DNA of 6,869 bases from Acidobacteriaceae bacterium (GTDB lineage Bacteria; Acidobacteriota; Terriglobia; Terriglobales; Acidobacteriaceae), in assembly GCA_027307295.1 (NCBI GenBank), contig DAHUXF010000155.1, forward strand, positions 1-6,869, in the 5' to 3' direction. The notes under the pieces are model-generated. The model saw only the letters and a program-made list of their open reading frames with translations, was not told where the DNA came from and ran no database searches. This document shows, in pieces, positions 6,520-6,869 of the stretch. A program made the translations under genes and the position numbers. How positions within the stretch are numbered: the first letter of the stretch is position 1; each line of letters begins with the position of its first letter.

Positions 6520-6701
6520 CGTGAACCCGCTCTTGCCCGCAGCATCCGCCTGCGCTCCCGGACGTCACTCTGCGGGCAACATGACATACCTCAGCCGCTG
6601 GAAGCCGTCTTCCTGGTGCACGAGCTAAATGCAGGGCTAAAGAGCTCTGCTCCACCCAGAGCTCTCGCTTTGCGCATGAATAATGCAGGCTGGATCTCAG
6701 C
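6520..6701. other. Junction region between the NtrC-type gene and truncated mutL
   Basis: 182 bases with no supported gene. On the minus strand, in the same frame as mutL, a 19-codon open stretch (6624-6568) reads like the tail of a protein (LVHQEDGFQRLRYVMLPAE) before the TGA at 6565-6567. Next, 15 codons lacking any start lead into the mutL frame. None of this resembles the MutL ATPase or transducer domains. A palindromic hairpin lies at 6641-6665. Confidence 0.5.
6641..6665 (-). terminator. Possible terminator hairpin after the NtrC-type regulator gene
   Basis: AGAGCTCT at 6641-6648 and again at 6658-6665 form a perfect 8-base stem around a 9-base loop; the element is itself palindromic. 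Read on the minus strand it lies 36 bases after the regulator's stop and is followed by only a weak T run (TTAG), so intrinsic termination is plausible but not strong. Confidence 0.35.
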
Positions 6702-6869
6702 TCACTCCGCTCCGTTCTCGTCCTCAATTCCGATCTTCGACAAGCGGTAGCGCAGTGCATTGCGCGAGAGGCCGAGCAGTCGCGCCGCCTGCGACTTGTT
6801 GCCGGCGGCGCGCTTCAGGGCTTCGCGAATCAAATCATCTTCGTACTGGTCGAGCGTCATCCCGTCCGG
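6702..6869 (-). CDS. Sigma-54-dependent (NtrC-family) response regulator, C-terminal end
   Basis: The last 55 codons of a gene that enters from beyond the right edge of the window. The visible part is a Fis-type helix-turn-helix: DDLIREALKRAAGNKSQAARLLGLSRNALRYRLSKIGI, with the helix-turn-helix core in NKSQAARLLGLSRNALRYRL, then a short acidic tail and a TGA at 6702-6704. This domain closes NtrC-family activators, which bind upstream sites and drive sigma-54 RNA polymerase through an AAA+ domain. The receiver and AAA+ domains lie outside the window, so a stand-alone Fis-type protein is formally possible. The leading DGMTLDQYEDDLI is typical of the linker between AAA+ and Fis domains. Confidence 0.85.
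   Translation of the reverse strand, partial: PDGMTLDQYEDDLIREALKRAAGNKSQAARLLGLSRNALRYRLSKIGIEDENGAE

Noticed and set aside
5689..6750. Long plus-strand open frame of 353 codons opposite mutL.
   Set aside because: It is the antisense mirror of the MutL domain, whose motifs are unmistakable on the minus strand; the plus-strand peptide is His-, Gln- and Arg-rich with no recognisable domain.
6488..6760. Minus-strand frame of 90 codons across the mutL upstream gap.
   Set aside because: It overlaps the Fis-domain gene in another frame, is rich in Arg, Ser and Cys, and shows no MutL ATPase or transducer motif, so it does not supply the missing N-terminus.

Overview
The window is moderately GC-rich and fully bacterial, carrying two convergent gene blocks that meet at a 4-base gap near position 4090. 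The mix of an ECF sigma factor operon with B-box, TM2-like, LiaF-like and DUF4097 membrane proteins, a cytidylate kinase behind an AlkZ/YcaQ-like protein, and an NtrC-type regulator recalls Acidobacteriota (Terriglobia-like). That placement is an inference from gene content and protein style, not from a marker gene.

Plus strand, 1-4089: a leader of about 300 bases holds a good candidate ECF-type promoter (TGAACC-N16-CGTA, 269-294) just ahead of a purine-rich ribosome site and a TTG start. Five tightly packed reading frames follow, each start overlapping the previous stop by 4 or 8 bases. They encode an ECF sigma factor, a zf-HC2 membrane anti-sigma factor, a B-box zinc-finger membrane protein, a small Cys-motif membrane protein, and a three-helix membrane protein leading into a DUF4097 beta-solenoid. 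The last protein is cut in two by a single in-frame TAA at 3250-3252; coding resumes in the same frame and runs to 4089. The whole block reads as a self-regulated envelope-stress or surface-sensing operon: the sigma factor is held by its anti-sigma partner, and the regulon includes membrane and extracytoplasmic proteins encoded beside it.

Minus strand, 6869-4094: the window opens inside the last 55 codons of a sigma-54-dependent (NtrC-family) response regulator, represented by its Fis-type helix-turn-helix, followed by a possible terminator hairpin. Next comes a piece of mutL that has only the C-terminal endonuclease/dimerisation domain. The N-terminal ATPase part is absent and there is no room for it in the 182 bases before the regulator gene. 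Then come a winged-helix protein related to AlkZ/YcaQ DNA glycosylases and a complete cytidylate kinase (cmk), these two overlapping by 8 bases.

The points most worth checking are the in-frame stop inside the LiaF-like/DUF4097 gene, the headless MutL, the candidate autoregulatory promoter, and the three successive copies of a related two-helix membrane module. No RNA genes, CRISPR arrays, insertion sequences or attachment sites were seen.
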